A program made the translations under genes and the position numbers. The notes beneath the pieces are model-generated. The model saw only the letters and a list, made by a program, of their open reading frames with translations, was not told the origin of the DNA and ran no database searches. From Chloroflexi bacterium UBA4733 (lineage in GTDB: Bacteria; Chloroflexota; UBA4733): 12,755 nt of DNA. Shown here piece after piece: positions 5,331 to 12,331 of this stretch. Where the stretch lies: the NCBI GenBank assembly GCA_002404055.1, contig DHIZ01000294.1, forward strand, positions 56,366 to 69,120, given 5' to 3'. Positions within the stretch are counted from its first letter, which is position 1. Each line of letters opens with the position of its first letter.

Positions 5331-7208
5331 TCAGCGATACCACTGAGCCTGCGCCGCGAACATGCGCGCGTACACTCCCCCTTGGGCCACCAATTTGTCG
5401 TGCCGCCCTTCCTCCACGATGGCGCCGTCCTGCAGCACGATGATGCGGTCGGCCAGGCGCGCCATACCCAGGCGGTGGGAGATCATGATGGCCGTCCGGC
5501 CTTCCACGAGCGCGGCGAAGCGCTGGAAGAGCGCCAGTTCCGCCAGGGGATCTAAGGCGGCGGTCGGTTCGTCCAGCACCAGCAGGTCGGCATCACGGAA
5601 GAAGGCTCGCGCCAGAGCGATGCGTTGCCACTGCCCGCCGGATAGGTCCGTCTCGCCGAACTGGCGACCAAGGTAGGTGTCGAAACGCTCCGGCAGACCT
5701 TGCAGGAGGTCGGCAACGGCCGCCTGCTCCGCAGCCGTTGTCAGCGCCGCGTCGTCGTCCAGGCGCCGGAGGTCGCCGAAGCCGATATTCTGCCGCGCCG
5801 TGAGCTGAAAGGTGGCATAGTCCTGGAAAACCGCCGCGATCCGCTGGCGTGCGGTCACGGCAGAGGCGCCGTCCAGCGACACGCTGCCGGTGCATGGTTG
5901 GTACAGGCCGCTCAACAGTTTGACCAGCGTCGTCTTGCCGGCGCCGTTTTCGCCAACGATGGCGACGCGCTCACCACGTTCGATGCGGAGATCGATGTGC
6001 TGGACCACCGGCCGCGTGCTGACAGGGTAGCGGAAGGTGACGTCATGCGCCTGAACCAGCAGACCACGAGGGGTGGAACCTCTCTCTCTGACTCTTGCCC
6101 ACGTCGAAGACCGGGTGCCCCTTGGGCGCGAAGGCCCGGCGCGGGGAGAGTCAGAGAGAGAGGTCTCCTTCCGCGCCACGCTCCAGAAGTCAAACAAATC
6201 CCCCAGGAACTGGGCCTGCTCCTCCAGGGAACGCAGCAGGCCGATGAACGAACCGAGCAGGCTGCTGAAGGAGAGCGCGCCGGCGGCGACGGTGACGTAG
6301 TTGCCGATGGAGAGCCTCCCACGCAGGATAAGGAGGGCGACCAGCACCAGGGCAGCGGCGTAGGCGCCGCCGGAGAGCAGGCTGCCGGCGGTACCGGCGC
6401 CGGCTCGCCGGCGTTCGGCAGCCAGGACGTCGCGGCTGTAGTCGTCGCGCAGCCGGCGCCAGCGGCCCAACAGAAAGGTGGCGCTGCCGAAGATGCGCAG
6501 TTCGGCGGCTGCCTCGCGGCCCGTGAGTAAGGACTGCAAGTGGGCACGGAGGCGTTCGCGGGTGGTGTGCTCCCGTTGCGCCCGATAGATGGCGGTGGCG
6601 ACGCGCGCCTGGAGCCAGACGGCGGGCAGGGCGCCGGCTGCCAGCAGCGGCAAGAGGAGCGGCTGGATCAGGGCAAGGGCGACGGCGATGGAGCCGAGCA
6701 TTACCAGGAGCTGGCTCAGGTCGACCACCGCCTGGTAGAGGCGGGCGAGCCGCTCACCCATCCCAGAGGCGGCCCGCTGCAGGTGGTCGTTGAACTCGCG
6801 CTCCTCGAACTGGAGCAGCGGCGCGGCGGCGGCCCGCTCCAGGACGCGCCGCTGAATCTGGTACGCCCCCTGGTCACGCAGGTAGTCGGAGATCAGGTTC
6901 TTGAAGGTCCAGTAGAACTCTTCCAGCACGCCGGCAATGATGAAGATTGCCAACCAGAAGGCGACAGAGTGGCCGCCGGCATGCGCTACGCCGCTCAGCG
7001 CGTCGACGACGCCGCCCATGGCAGTCACGGTGAGACCGAGAGTGGCATTGCCCGCGAAGAGGACGACGAGCAGGGCGAGTGTCGCCAGAGGATGCGCTGC
7101 CGCAAACTCTTTGAGCAAACGCGCCACATCGCGCCAGAGTCGCGCCCGCGAGCGCGCCTGCTTATTGGGGGCGGGAGTTTGCCCAGTGGCAGACGTTGTT
7201 GCGCTCAT
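5331..7208 (-). CDS. ABC exporter half-transporter A (membrane domain fused to ATPase)
   Basis: This 625-residue protein has an N-terminal six-helix ABC exporter membrane domain (hydrophobic stretches from about residues 40-330) fused to an ATPase domain. The Walker A motif GENGAGKTT is at 419-427, the signature LSGGQ at 522-526, the Walker B LLVLDEP has Glu547, and the H-loop SHRLG has His578, so the ATP site is complete. ATG 7208 overlaps the stop of the upstream ABC gene as ATGA, and GAGGTGG five bases before it supports this start over GTG 7217. Translational coupling and heterodimer formation with that partner are likely. The substrate is unknown; such pairs export peptides, lipids or drugs. 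The linker at about 348-377 is an Arg/Ser/Pro-rich segment encoded by an inverted repeat (6078-6164) that is not part of the usual family. Confidence 0.92.
   Translation of the reverse strand: MSATTSATGQTPAPNKQARSRARLWRDVARLLKEFAAAHPLATLALLVVLFAGNATLGLTVTAMGGVVDALSGVAHAGGHSVAFWLAIFIIAGVLEEFYWTFKNLISDYLRDQGAYQIQRRVLERAAAAPLLQFEEREFNDHLQRAASGMGERLARLYQAVVDLSQLLVMLGSIAVALALIQPLLLPLLAAGALPAVWLQARVATAIYRAQREHTTRERLRAHLQSLLTGREAAAELRIFGSATFLLGRWRRLRDDYSRDVLAAERRRAGAGTAGSLLSGGAYAAALVLVALLILRGRLSIGNYVTVAAGALSFSSLLGSFIGLLRSLEEQAQFLGDLFDFWSVARKETSLSDSPRAGPSRPRGTRSSTWARVRERGSTPRGLLVQAHDVTFRYPVSTRPVVQHIDLRIERGERVAIVGENGAGKTTLVKLLSGLYQPCTGSVSLDGASAVTARQRIAAVFQDYATFQLTARQNIGFGDLRRLDDDAALTTAAEQAAVADLLQGLPERFDTYLGRQFGETDLSGGQWQRIALARAFFRDADLLVLDEPTAALDPLAELALFQRFAALVEGRTAIMISHRLGMARLADRIIVLQDGAIVEEGRHDKLVAQGGVYARMFAAQAQWYR
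6078..6164. repeat. 87-bp palindromic element with perfect 18-bp inverted arms inside the ABC A gene
   Basis: The left arm ACCTCTCTCTCTGACTCT (6078-6095) and the right arm AGAGTCAGAGAGAGAGGT (6147-6164) are perfect reverse complements separated by 51 bases. The spacer is GC-rich with shorter self-complementary pieces such as CCGGG and CCCGG. The unit is 87 bases, exactly 29 codons, and is read through in frame as an Arg/Ser/Pro-rich stretch at the linker between membrane and ATPase domains. This resembles palindromic elements known to insert into bacterial ORFs, such as the Rickettsia palindromic elements. No transposase or target duplication is evident. Confidence 0.85.
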
Positions 7209-9094
7209 GCATACCACCTCGCCTGGGCCTCGAACAGCGTCGCATACTCACCAGCGGCCGCGAGCAAGGTGGCATGTGTTCCCGATTCCACCAGTTGGCC
7301 TTCGCGCAGCACCAGCACCCGGTCGGCCAGGCGCGCCATGCCCAGCCGGTGTGATATCAACAGTGCCGTCTTGCCCTCGGCCAGAGCCGCAAAGCGCGCA
7401 AAGAGTGCCAGTTCGGCCAGCGGGTCCAGCGCTGCCGTCGGCTCATCCAGCACTAGCACCTGCGCCTGCCGGTAGAAGGCCCGCGCCAGCGCCAGCCGCT
7501 GCCACTGGCCGCCAGACAGATCGACGCCACCGACCTCGGGCCCCAGCAGCGTGGCCGCACCATCCGGCAACTCCTGCATCAGGTCCAGCAGGCCGGCTTG
7601 CGCCAGCGCCTCCGTCAGCCGGCTACTATCGTCCAATCGTGCCGGCTGTCCCAACGTGACGTTCTCGGCGAGGGTCAGGTGATAGCGGACGAACTGCTGG
7701 AAGACCGCCGACATGGTCAGCCGCAGCGACCGTGGATCAATGTCCCGCACGTCGACGCCATCCACGGTGATGCGTCCGGTATCGGGCCGATAGAGGCCGA
7801 GCAGCAGCTTCACTATTGTCGTCTTGCCGGCGCCGTTCTCACCGACCAGCGCCGCCTTCTCGCCGGCCTCCAGAGTGAAGGTCACACCGGCCAGGGCCGG
7901 GTGATCGCTACCGGGGTAGGTGAACCCGACGTCCTCGAAGGCGACCGTGCGGGGGGACGGGGAGATGATGGGTGACGGGGACGAGGGCCCGCCTTCTCTC
8001 TCCTCATCTCGTTCACCCCTCATCTCCCCGCCCGGCAGGTACACGAAGGCACGGAAGGCGCTGGCGTAGCCGGCTTGCTCACCGAGCGCTTGCAGGGTGG
8101 AGGAGGTTTGGAAGACGCCGTGGATCAGACCGTCAAGGGACTGAAAGAGCAGCGCCACCGTGCCGGCGCCGGCGCCGCGCAGCAGTCCGGCGGCGATCAC
8201 CCACCAGAGGCCGACGTAGATGGCGGCGGTGGAGGCGGCGGCGGCAGCACGCAGACGCAGACTGAAATACAGCAGGCGCTGCCGGCGCTCGTCGCGGGTT
8301 TGCCGAAACAGGATCGCCCACTGGTCGAGCAGGTAGCCGGCCAGCCCGTAGAGCCGCACCTCCTGGGCGAAGCCGCGCTCGGTCAAGGTGCTGGCGTAGT
8401 AGTCGGCCAGGCGGCGCTGGCGCGTCTGCTCACGCAGCAGCGTCCAGCCGTACTGGCCACTCGATCCCCAGGCGGCGGCTGTCGGGATCTTTGTCGCCAG
8501 GATCAGGAATACCAGCAGTGGCGAGAGCGATACCAGCGCCACGATATAGCCCGCAAGTTGGGGGACGGCCTGCACCAGTTGCACCACCTGCTGCAGGAGG
8601 AGGGGCGCCCGCGTCTCCGCATCGGCGAGCACCTCGTGAATCTGATCATAATAGCCCTGGTGCTCAAAGTCGGCCAGGTCGAGTGCCGCGGCGCGCTGCA
8701 TCACCTGCTCTTGCACGGCGGCGCCGCTGCGCTCCCGCACGATCGCCTGCAGCCAGGGTTGCAGGCCACCGAGCAGCCGCCCAGCGAGCAGGACTGCCAC
8801 CAGCAGCCCCAACCAGAGGAAGGGTTGCTGCTGTGTCTGCCCACGTACCTCAGCGGCCAGCGCATCGACCAGCGCCCTGGTCAGCCAGAGCTGCGCTGGG
8901 ATGAGTAGACCCTGCCCCAGGGCGATCGCCACCCAGAGCGTGCAGGGCAAGGGCGCCGTACCTGCGAGCAACCACGTCAGCCAGGCCAGATCGGCAAGGA
9001 GTTGTTGGCGGTGGGGCCGGCCCTGCCGCAGAGAAGGTGCGGGTTTGGTGGGGGCAGCACTGGATGGAGCAGGTGTCGTCGCTGCGGGTGGCAT
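7205..9094 (-). CDS. ABC exporter half-transporter B (membrane domain fused to ATPase)
   Basis: This 629-residue protein has an Ala/Pro-rich N-terminal tail, a membrane domain at about residues 35-350, and an ATPase domain. Walker A GENGAGKTT lies at 418-426, LSGGQ at 526-530, Walker B VLVLDEP with Glu551, and the H-loop His582. ATG 9094 is chosen because AAAGGAG lies five bases upstream; an in-frame ATG 22 codons earlier would overlap the sigma gene and lacks a comparable site. It starts 52 bases after the sigma factor stop and overlaps the next ABC gene by four bases, so the three genes are probably one operon. Both partners retain the catalytic Glu, so neither ATP site looks degenerate. 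Its linker (about 355-382, Glu/Arg then Ser/Pro rich) is encoded by the inverted repeat at 7958-8030. Confidence 0.92.
   Translation of the reverse strand: MPPAATTPAPSSAAPTKPAPSLRQGRPHRQQLLADLAWLTWLLAGTAPLPCTLWVAIALGQGLLIPAQLWLTRALVDALAAEVRGQTQQQPFLWLGLLVAVLLAGRLLGGLQPWLQAIVRERSGAAVQEQVMQRAAALDLADFEHQGYYDQIHEVLADAETRAPLLLQQVVQLVQAVPQLAGYIVALVSLSPLLVFLILATKIPTAAAWGSSGQYGWTLLREQTRQRRLADYYASTLTERGFAQEVRLYGLAGYLLDQWAILFRQTRDERRQRLLYFSLRLRAAAAASTAAIYVGLWWVIAAGLLRGAGAGTVALLFQSLDGLIHGVFQTSSTLQALGEQAGYASAFRAFVYLPGGEMRGERDEEREGGPSSPSPIISPSPRTVAFEDVGFTYPGSDHPALAGVTFTLEAGEKAALVGENGAGKTTIVKLLLGLYRPDTGRITVDGVDVRDIDPRSLRLTMSAVFQQFVRYHLTLAENVTLGQPARLDDSSRLTEALAQAGLLDLMQELPDGAATLLGPEVGGVDLSGGQWQRLALARAFYRQAQVLVLDEPTAALDPLAELALFARFAALAEGKTALLISHRLGMARLADRVLVLREGQLVESGTHATLLAAAGEYATLFEAQARWYA
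7958..8030. repeat. 73-bp palindromic element with 18-bp inverted arms inside the ABC B gene
   Basis: The left arm CGGGGAGATGATGGGTGA (7958-7975) and the right arm TCACCCCTCATCTCCCCG (8013-8030) are reverse complements with one mismatch. A further stem, ACGAG (7981-7985) with CTCGT (8008-8012), extends the structure after a five-base bulge. It is translated in frame through the membrane-to-ATPase linker. It differs in sequence from the element in the partner gene but occupies the same place in the protein. Confidence 0.8.
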
Positions 9095-9146
9095 GGTTGC
9101 TCCTTTGCGATGCGGTCGGCGGGCGCTCTGCCGATGCGCCGCTCGT

Positions 9147-10352
9147 TCAACCCCCAGCATTGCTCACGATATTGAGCACCGCCAGGTTGTTGGCGGCCAC
9201 CACCACCTCCACGCTGGCCTGGCTGTTCACGTCCGCGAAGCCGGCCACCAGCGCCGGTCCGCTCGCCTCCACGGAGCGGGCCGGTAGGAAGCGCATGCGC
9301 GGGTGCTGCTGCTGGAAGGCACGGACTGCCGGCAAGGTGGAGAGGTGCGCGCCGAAGGAGCAGTCGAAGGTCCACCCACAACGTTCGCAGTGGAGGCGGA
9401 TGTCTGGGGCGGGGCACTGGCCCCAGTGGCGCAGTTCCAGGCGCGTCGCTCGCCCACAGCGCGGACAGGGCGGCAACGCGCCGTCGGGCCGGACACGGGA
9501 GGTCGCCGCGAAGTGGTTCAGGAGGCGATCGTAGGCGCGCTTGAAGGTCTTGACATCACGCAGCAACTCGGGCGCGCGGATATCCAGTTCAACAAGGTTG
9601 GGGGCGGTGAAGCAAGCCGGGCAGCGCAGTTCCAGGCGGGTGTGCGCTTCGCTAAAGCGACCGCGTAGCCGCCGCGTGCCGCAGGCGCACCAGAGGCGGG
9701 TCTCCTGCCAGTCGGCATCGGGGGCGACGAGGCCGTAGGCTGCTGCTTCCGCACGCAACTCGGTGCTGAGCAGCCGGCGCAGGGCCAGCTTGCCGCGTTC
9801 GAGCCGCATGGCAACCGCCCCCTCCGAGAGGCCCAACTGGAGGGCAATCGCCGCCCGCGGCGACTCCTCGACGTAGCGCTCGAGGAGCACGCGCCGCGTC
9901 TCCGCCGGGAGCCGCGCCATTGCCCGGTCGAGGAGCGCCACGAGCTCCGCACGCTCCAATTCCAAGTCGAGGTCAAGGTCGGCCGCCGGATCAGCGAAGG
10001 CGCGATGGTCTTCCTCCAGGCATTCCCCGACCACAGCCGACAGTGGAGCGAGATGGGCGCGCTCGCGCTGACGGGTGCGCAGCCAGTGCAGGCAGAGATG
10101 GCGAGCGATGCCGGCCAGCCACTGCTCCCGGCGGTCGGGGTTGCGTAAGCGATCGGCATCGCGGTAGGCGACGTAGAGCGTTTCCTGGACCAGGTCTTCG
10201 GCGGCGTCGCCATCGCCGGTCCAGCGCCGGCACAGCCGCAGCAACTCCGCGCGACGCCGGACCAGGGCCTGGTCCCATTCCTCGCCGACTGTCGCCACCG
10301 GCGCAGTCGCTGTGTCCACCGTGCGTCCCTCCAGGCCAACCAGAGCATCCAT
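9147..10352 (-). CDS. ECF-type RNA polymerase sigma factor with two C-terminal zinc ribbons
   Basis: This 401-residue protein is about twice the usual ECF sigma length. Region 2 (about residues 30-98) holds the GDAAEDLVQETLYVAY motif that binds core polymerase and the -10 element. Region 4 (about 137-198) holds the DRAMARLPAETRRVLLERYV motif followed by a helix-turn-helix (LQLGLSEGAVAMRLERGK). The extension has a CxC/CxxC set (Cys222, 224, 244, 247) and a CxxC/CxxC set (Cys296, 299, 322, 325), then a 70-residue tail (residues 332-401) that looks like a small alpha/beta domain. The cysteines probably bind zinc; the tail may regulate activity in place of an anti-sigma factor, which is not seen here. 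ATG 10352 has GGAG (10364-10361) eight bases upstream. It heads the ABC exporter operon, which is a likely target. Confidence 0.88.
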   Translation of the reverse strand: MDALVGLEGRTVDTATAPVATVGEEWDQALVRRRAELLRLCRRWTGDGDAAEDLVQETLYVAYRDADRLRNPDRREQWLAGIARHLCLHWLRTRQRERAHLAPLSAVVGECLEEDHRAFADPAADLDLDLELERAELVALLDRAMARLPAETRRVLLERYVEESPRAAIALQLGLSEGAVAMRLERGKLALRRLLSTELRAEAAAYGLVAPDADWQETRLWCACGTRRLRGRFSEAHTRLELRCPACFTAPNLVELDIRAPELLRDVKTFKRAYDRLLNHFAATSRVRPDGALPPCPRCGRATRLELRHWGQCPAPDIRLHCERCGWTFDCSFGAHLSTLPAVRAFQQQHPRMRFLPARSVEASGPALVAGFADVNSQASVEVVVAANNLAVLNIVSNAGG

Positions 10353-10367
10353 GCTTCGGTCTCCATA

Positions 10368-10399
10368 AAGATAGTGCCCGCCGGGGGGCGAAATGTCAC
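10368..10399 (-). promoter_or_regulatory. Candidate promoter of the sigma/ABC operon
   Basis: On the minus strand, GTGACA (10399-10394) matches TTGACA at five of six bases. CACTAT (10376-10371) follows after 17 bases, with the better match TATCTT (10373-10368) after 20. The leader would be very short, about 10 bases. A GC-rich near-palindrome between the boxes could instead belong to an ECF-type promoter recognised by the gene's own product. Confidence 0.25.
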
Positions 10400-10596
10400 G
10401 CGGTTTCTCACCGCGCAGCGTAAATGGTCGGCGTTGACAGCACGCTGAAAGGTGCATTGTGCTCAGTAGCCTGCTGCTTGCGCGGCAACCCCGCCCGTTG
10501 GAGTGGAAAGGTGGGTGTTTCGCCGCCGATTCGAGATGCAGGCCGGCCGCTACCGTTGGCGGTGGGAGGAGCGGCACTGCTGTCTCACCAGTATCG

Positions 10597-10602
10597 TAAA
10601 AT
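10597..10602 (+). promoter_or_regulatory. Candidate -10 box for Uma2 copy 3
   Basis: TAAAAT matches TATAAT at five of six bases and is one of the few AT-rich patches here. It lies 36 bases before ATG 10639. No -35 matches at a normal distance. Confidence 0.35.
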
Positions 10603-10638
10603 GGCGCCTGTCCCCACCGCTGAGAGGAGTGACCGCCG

Positions 10639-11253
10639 ATGGCAGCGCTTGCTACCGAACGCCGAACCTACACCGCAGCCGAGTTCCTGGAGTTGGCCGC
10701 CGACCTGGAGTTAGCCGGCAGCCAGGATTGGTACGAGATTATTGGAGGAGAACTCGTGGCCCACGCCTCACCCGTGGATCCGCACATGCGAGCAGCGATG
10801 GCATGCCTTAAGCTCCTGCTCGATGCCCAATGGGCGGGCTACGGACGCGCCGGAAATGACCGCATGGTCGTGCTGGATTATCGTGGCCCCACCATTCCCG
10901 TCGAGGATGCCCTCAAGCCCGACGCCTTCTTTGTGCTGCGAGAGCGCGAAGCCATCCTGGACCACCCTGACCTTCCCTCGGTGGTCGGCGCCCCTGACAT
11001 CGTCGTGGAAGTGCTCTCACCGAACACCGCACGCCACGATCGACCGCCGCGCGGCAAGAAGTTCGGCGCTTACGAACGAGCCGGCGTCCGCTACTACTGG
11101 CTCGTCGATGTCAAGCGGCGCACGATCACAACCTACGAGCGTCGAGAGGAACGACTGGTCGCGACGGCGGTGCTCCGCCCCGGCGACACGCTGCGCTGTC
11201 CCTTATTCCCCGAATTGGGGATCGCGGTCATCTACCTATTCAGTACGCCCTGA
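10639..11253 (+). CDS. Uma2 family (DUF820) PD-(D/E)XK nuclease-like protein, copy 3
   Basis: This 204-residue protein has a full Uma2 layout: YTAAEFLEL at 11-19, WYEIIGGELV at 31-40, LKPDAFFVLRERE with putative catalytic Asp95, PDIVVEVLSPNT with Glu124, Lys140/Lys141 in the RGKKFGAYERAGV segment, and YYWLVDVKRRTITTYE. It is closer to the common Uma2 pattern than copies 1 and 2. ATG 10639 is preceded by GAGAGGAG (10622-10629) at nine bases. The lipoprotein gene starts 91 bases after its stop, so the two may share a transcript, although a small stem-loop lies between them. The substrate and role are unknown; the intact triad suggests a working nuclease fold. Confidence 0.9.
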   Translation: MAALATERRTYTAAEFLELAADLELAGSQDWYEIIGGELVAHASPVDPHMRAAMACLKLLLDAQWAGYGRAGNDRMVVLDYRGPTIPVEDALKPDAFFVLREREAILDHPDLPSVVGAPDIVVEVLSPNTARHDRPPRGKKFGAYERAGVRYYWLVDVKRRTITTYERREERLVATAVLRPGDTLRCPLFPELGIAVIYLFSTP

Positions 11254-11267
11254 TGCAGCACTGGAAC

Positions 11268-11297
11268 TTTCCTCGGCCCTGTCACGTTCTGAGGAAA
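11268..11297 (+). other. Small inverted repeat between Uma2 copy 3 and the lipoprotein gene
   Basis: TTTCCTC (11268-11274) and GAGGAAA (11291-11297) are perfect seven-base complements around a 16-base loop. It lies 15 bases after the Uma2 stop. There is no following T-run, so an intrinsic terminator is doubtful; it could be a weak attenuator or chance. Confidence 0.25.
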
Positions 11298-11344
11298 ACG
11301 AGCATCGCCGCACGATCGCGGGTACGTCACCAGGAGGAGCAGCG

Positions 11345-11965
11345 ATGCGGAGCAGCCATTTCCAGGCGCTGCTCTTCGCCGCGCTTGTACTGAGCGGCTG
11401 TGGAGCGGCCCCTGCGTCGGGCGGCCAGCCGTTCACGGTGGGATCGGTCATGACGCCGCTCCCAACGTGGACACCGAGTACTCAGCCGCTGCGCCGTATC
11501 ACGCCGGTGCCTACCTGGACACCAGGCGAGACGACGTTACCGCCGGCAAGCTTCGGTTTCATCTTCACCTACGGCGTGTGCGTGCTCAGCCGGGTTGATA
11601 CCTTCGCTGCCACCTTCTCGCGCGCCGGAGAAAGCGTGGACCCGGCGGTTACCGTGCGGCTATCGCTGCTGCCGGAGGATATCCAGCGCATCCAGCGCGA
11701 CATGGACCAGATCAACTTCTTCAGCTATCCGCCTGATTTCACGCTCAGGACGCCGGGAGGCGGCTTCGTCACGCCGGCCGAACACTACGTCTTTGCGGTA
11801 CGAGAGGGCGCCCGCGAGCATACGGTGCGCTGGCACGACAACGTGCTGGGCGTTTCCAGTCCCCAGGCCGACCAGTTGCGGGCGCTGGCGGACCTGATCG
11901 AGCGAACCGTACATGGGTTGCCGGCCGTGGCGGCGCTGCCGGAGCTGCGCGCCGGTTGTGTATAA
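11345..11965 (+). CDS. Predicted lipoprotein of unknown function
   Basis: This 206-residue protein has a lipoprotein signal: MRSSHF, a hydrophobic core ALLFAALVL, and the lipobox LSGC with Cys19 as the lipidated residue. It is therefore probably anchored to the outer face of the cytoplasmic membrane. A Pro/Thr-rich spacer follows, with the motif PTWTP twice (near residues 40 and 58). The main domain begins about residue 70 with GFIFTYGVCVLSRVDTF and includes a helical LSLLPEDIQRIQRDMDQI segment, FFSYPPDF, and a C-terminal helix. I recall similar proteins as uncharacterised families in Bacillus and Chloroflexota. The ribosome site AGGAGGAG (11332-11339) lies five bases before ATG 11345. No enzyme motif is evident. 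Confidence 0.82.
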   Translation: MRSSHFQALLFAALVLSGCGAAPASGGQPFTVGSVMTPLPTWTPSTQPLRRITPVPTWTPGETTLPPASFGFIFTYGVCVLSRVDTFAATFSRAGESVDPAVTVRLSLLPEDIQRIQRDMDQINFFSYPPDFTLRTPGGGFVTPAEHYVFAVREGAREHTVRWHDNVLGVSSPQADQLRALADLIERTVHGLPAVAALPELRAGCV

Positions 11966-11971
11966 GGGTAA

Positions 11972-11991
11972 GGCGTCAGAGATGGCGTCAG
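11972..11991. repeat. Short direct repeat GGCGTCAG x2 upstream of the toxin-antitoxin pair
   Basis: GGCGTCAG occurs at 11972-11979 and 11984-11991, 12 bases apart, just after the lipoprotein stop. The 12-base phase, a little over one helical turn, would suit side-by-side binding of a regulator. It is about 60 bases upstream of the candidate promoter for the pair, so it may be an operator or chance. Confidence 0.25.
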
Positions 11992-12048
11992 CGACAACAT
12001 TCGTGGCGACCGAGCGTGGTTGACATCGAACTGGTGGAGTGCCATACC

Positions 12049-12057
12049 TGCTACGCT
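12049..12057 (+). promoter_or_regulatory. Candidate extended -10 promoter for the toxin-antitoxin pair
   Basis: TGCTACGCT is a TGn extended -10 with TACGCT (three of six bases match TATAAT). Transcription would begin near 12064, just before the ribosome site at 12069. TTGACA at 12020-12025 is a perfect -35 hexamer, but it lies 26 bases away, too far for a standard promoter. Confidence 0.3.
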
Positions 12058-12082
12058 ATCAGCCAACAGAAAGGACTTGGCT

Positions 12083-12331
12083 ATGCTGACGGCACGGGAC
12101 GAATTGCGACTGCTTGCGGAGAGGTTGCCTGAATCGGTGATTGAGGAATTGGCAGCTATCGGAAGGCTATTGGAGCAGCAGACCCGATGCGGCGATATTG
12201 AGGACGTGACCGACCCTGAGGAAATCGCCATTGTGCGCGAGGCATTGCTGGACGGCGGTAGTGGGGTGGAATTTACTTTGCAGCAAGCCAAGGAGGAGTT
12301 GGTGGCACGACGCCCTGTCAGACAGGCGTAG
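12083..12331 (+). CDS. Putative antitoxin of a toxin-antitoxin pair
   Basis: This is a small, acidic, mostly helical protein of 82 residues. It starts MLTARDELRLLAERLPESVI and has an acidic middle (DIEDVTDPEEIAIV) and a C-terminal helix (FTLQQAKEELVARR) that could wrap the toxin. It shows no clear ribbon-helix-helix, HTH or Phd/YefM DNA-binding motif, so the antitoxin class is uncertain. ATG 12083 is chosen over the TTG at 12020 because AGAAAGGA lies seven bases before it. Its TAG stop directly abuts the GTG of the downstream gene. The antitoxin call rests on size, charge and position upstream of a RelE/ParE-like gene. Confidence 0.6.
   Translation: MLTARDELRLLAERLPESVIEELAAIGRLLEQQTRCGDIEDVTDPEEIAIVREALLDGGSGVEFTLQQAKEELVARRPVRQA

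Larger units (their letters stand above)
10353..10638. other. Divergent intergenic region between the sigma gene and Uma2 copy 3
   Basis: This 286-base gap holds the 5' control regions of two divergent genes. The sigma gene side has GGAG at 10364-10361 and a possible promoter. The Uma2 side has GAGAGGAG at 10622-10629 and an AT-rich patch at 10591-10602. The middle (about 10420-10570) is open in some frames but shows no ribosome site or familiar protein; I see no gene in it. Confidence 0.5.

Noticed and set aside
6073..6170. Inverted repeat considered as a transcription terminator or CRISPR repeat
   Set aside because: It lies within an intact ABC gene with motifs continuing on both sides, has no T-run, and occurs once, not as a spaced array.
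5912..6547. Alternative frames within the ABC A gene, considered as overlapping genes
   Set aside because: They have no ribosome sites and no family character, while the ABC frame carries all expected motifs.
10424..10811. Plus-strand open frames before Uma2 copy 3 with starts near 10424 and 10503
   Set aside because: They lack a ribosome site, have odd Arg/Trp/Cys-rich composition, and overlap the Uma2 start. The region is better read as a divergent control region.
10742..11344. Upstream extension of the lipoprotein frame through Uma2 copy 3
   Set aside because: The frame is open, but it overlaps the clearly coding Uma2 gene in another frame, and the lipoprotein has its own ribosome site and signal peptide at 11345.
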